DNA of 64,000 nt from Albula goreensis (taxonomy: Eukaryota > Chordata > Actinopteri > Albuliformes > Albulidae). Positions 63,884 through 64,000 of the stretch are shown piece by piece. The stretch covers positions 16,899,361 through 16,963,360 of the forward strand of contig CM040764.1 in the NCBI GenBank assembly GCA_022829145.1, given 5' to 3'. The notes under the pieces were generated by a model that did not search any database, was not told the DNA's origin, and worked only from the letters and a program-made list of their open reading frames with translations. Both the position numbers and the translations under genes were made by a program. The stretch's first letter is position 1. Each line of letters opens with the position of its first letter.

Positions 63884-64000
63884 CTGTTGGTGTAAAATGT
63901 CAGTGAACAATCAATGAAGCAAAAGGAATTTCCCTCATTCTGCAATGTGCCCATTAAGACCCTTCTGTATTAAAACCTCAAATTATCATCCAACTAACTG

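Noticed and set aside
1..64000. tRNA, rRNA, microRNA, CRISPR or bacterial operon features
   Set aside because: None recognised. The (GT)n, (AAT)n and 24-nt repeats are ordinary simple or tandem repeats without spacer structure.

Overview
This window is nuclear DNA from a vertebrate, most likely a ray-finned fish. The right-hand 7 kb holds the 3' part of an intron-split gene on the minus strand with canonical GT/AG junctions. The rest is AT-rich non-coding DNA with microsatellites, two Tc1/mariner relics, a decayed Ty3/gypsy reverse transcriptase and a short non-autonomous DNA element of a type common in fish. There are no bacterial-style operons, rRNA, recognisable tRNA or CRISPR arrays.

Right end (57,129-64,000, minus strand): the last eleven coding exons of a polypyrimidine tract-binding protein gene, best assigned to ptbp2 (nPTB/brPTB). 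I set each exon from splice sites, reading phase and protein similarity. Together they give 1,365 nt, which is 454 residues plus a TGA stop. They encode the second half of RRM1 and all of RRM2, RRM3 and RRM4. The first exons (roughly 100 residues) and the promoter lie beyond base 64,000. Two exons stand out. One is a 34-nt exon (59,405-59,438) equivalent to mammalian PTBP2 exon 10; skipping it brings a stop codon into frame eight codons later. The other is a 78-nt in-frame exon (61,722-61,799) in the place of PTBP1 exon 9. The 34-nt exon lies among long CU-rich stretches (purine-rich on the strand shown), as expected if PTB proteins control it. A 3' UTR runs leftward from 57,128 for at least about 1.3 kb.

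Left part (1 to about 54,500): no supportable host protein-coding gene. It behaves as a gene desert 3' of ptbp2. Recognisable items are a gypsy RT/RNase H fossil (8,620-9,260), a Tc1 transposase fragment with an internal 80-bp duplication (18,850-19,190), a pair of inverted diverged repeats (20,745-21,100), a 495-bp non-autonomous element (39,313-39,807) and a nearly full-length but broken Tc1-like transposon with both terminal repeats (53,145-54,321). Between them are patches of higher complexity, rich in homeodomain, SOX, octamer, MEIS and X-box-like words, that look like candidate conserved enhancers. That reading is inference, because no alignment could be run.

How the parts fit: the ptbp2 product is a neuronal splicing regulator. 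Its own pre-mRNA carries the exon switch by which PTB proteins keep it off outside neurons. The adjacent desert is a plausible place for long-range neural enhancers.
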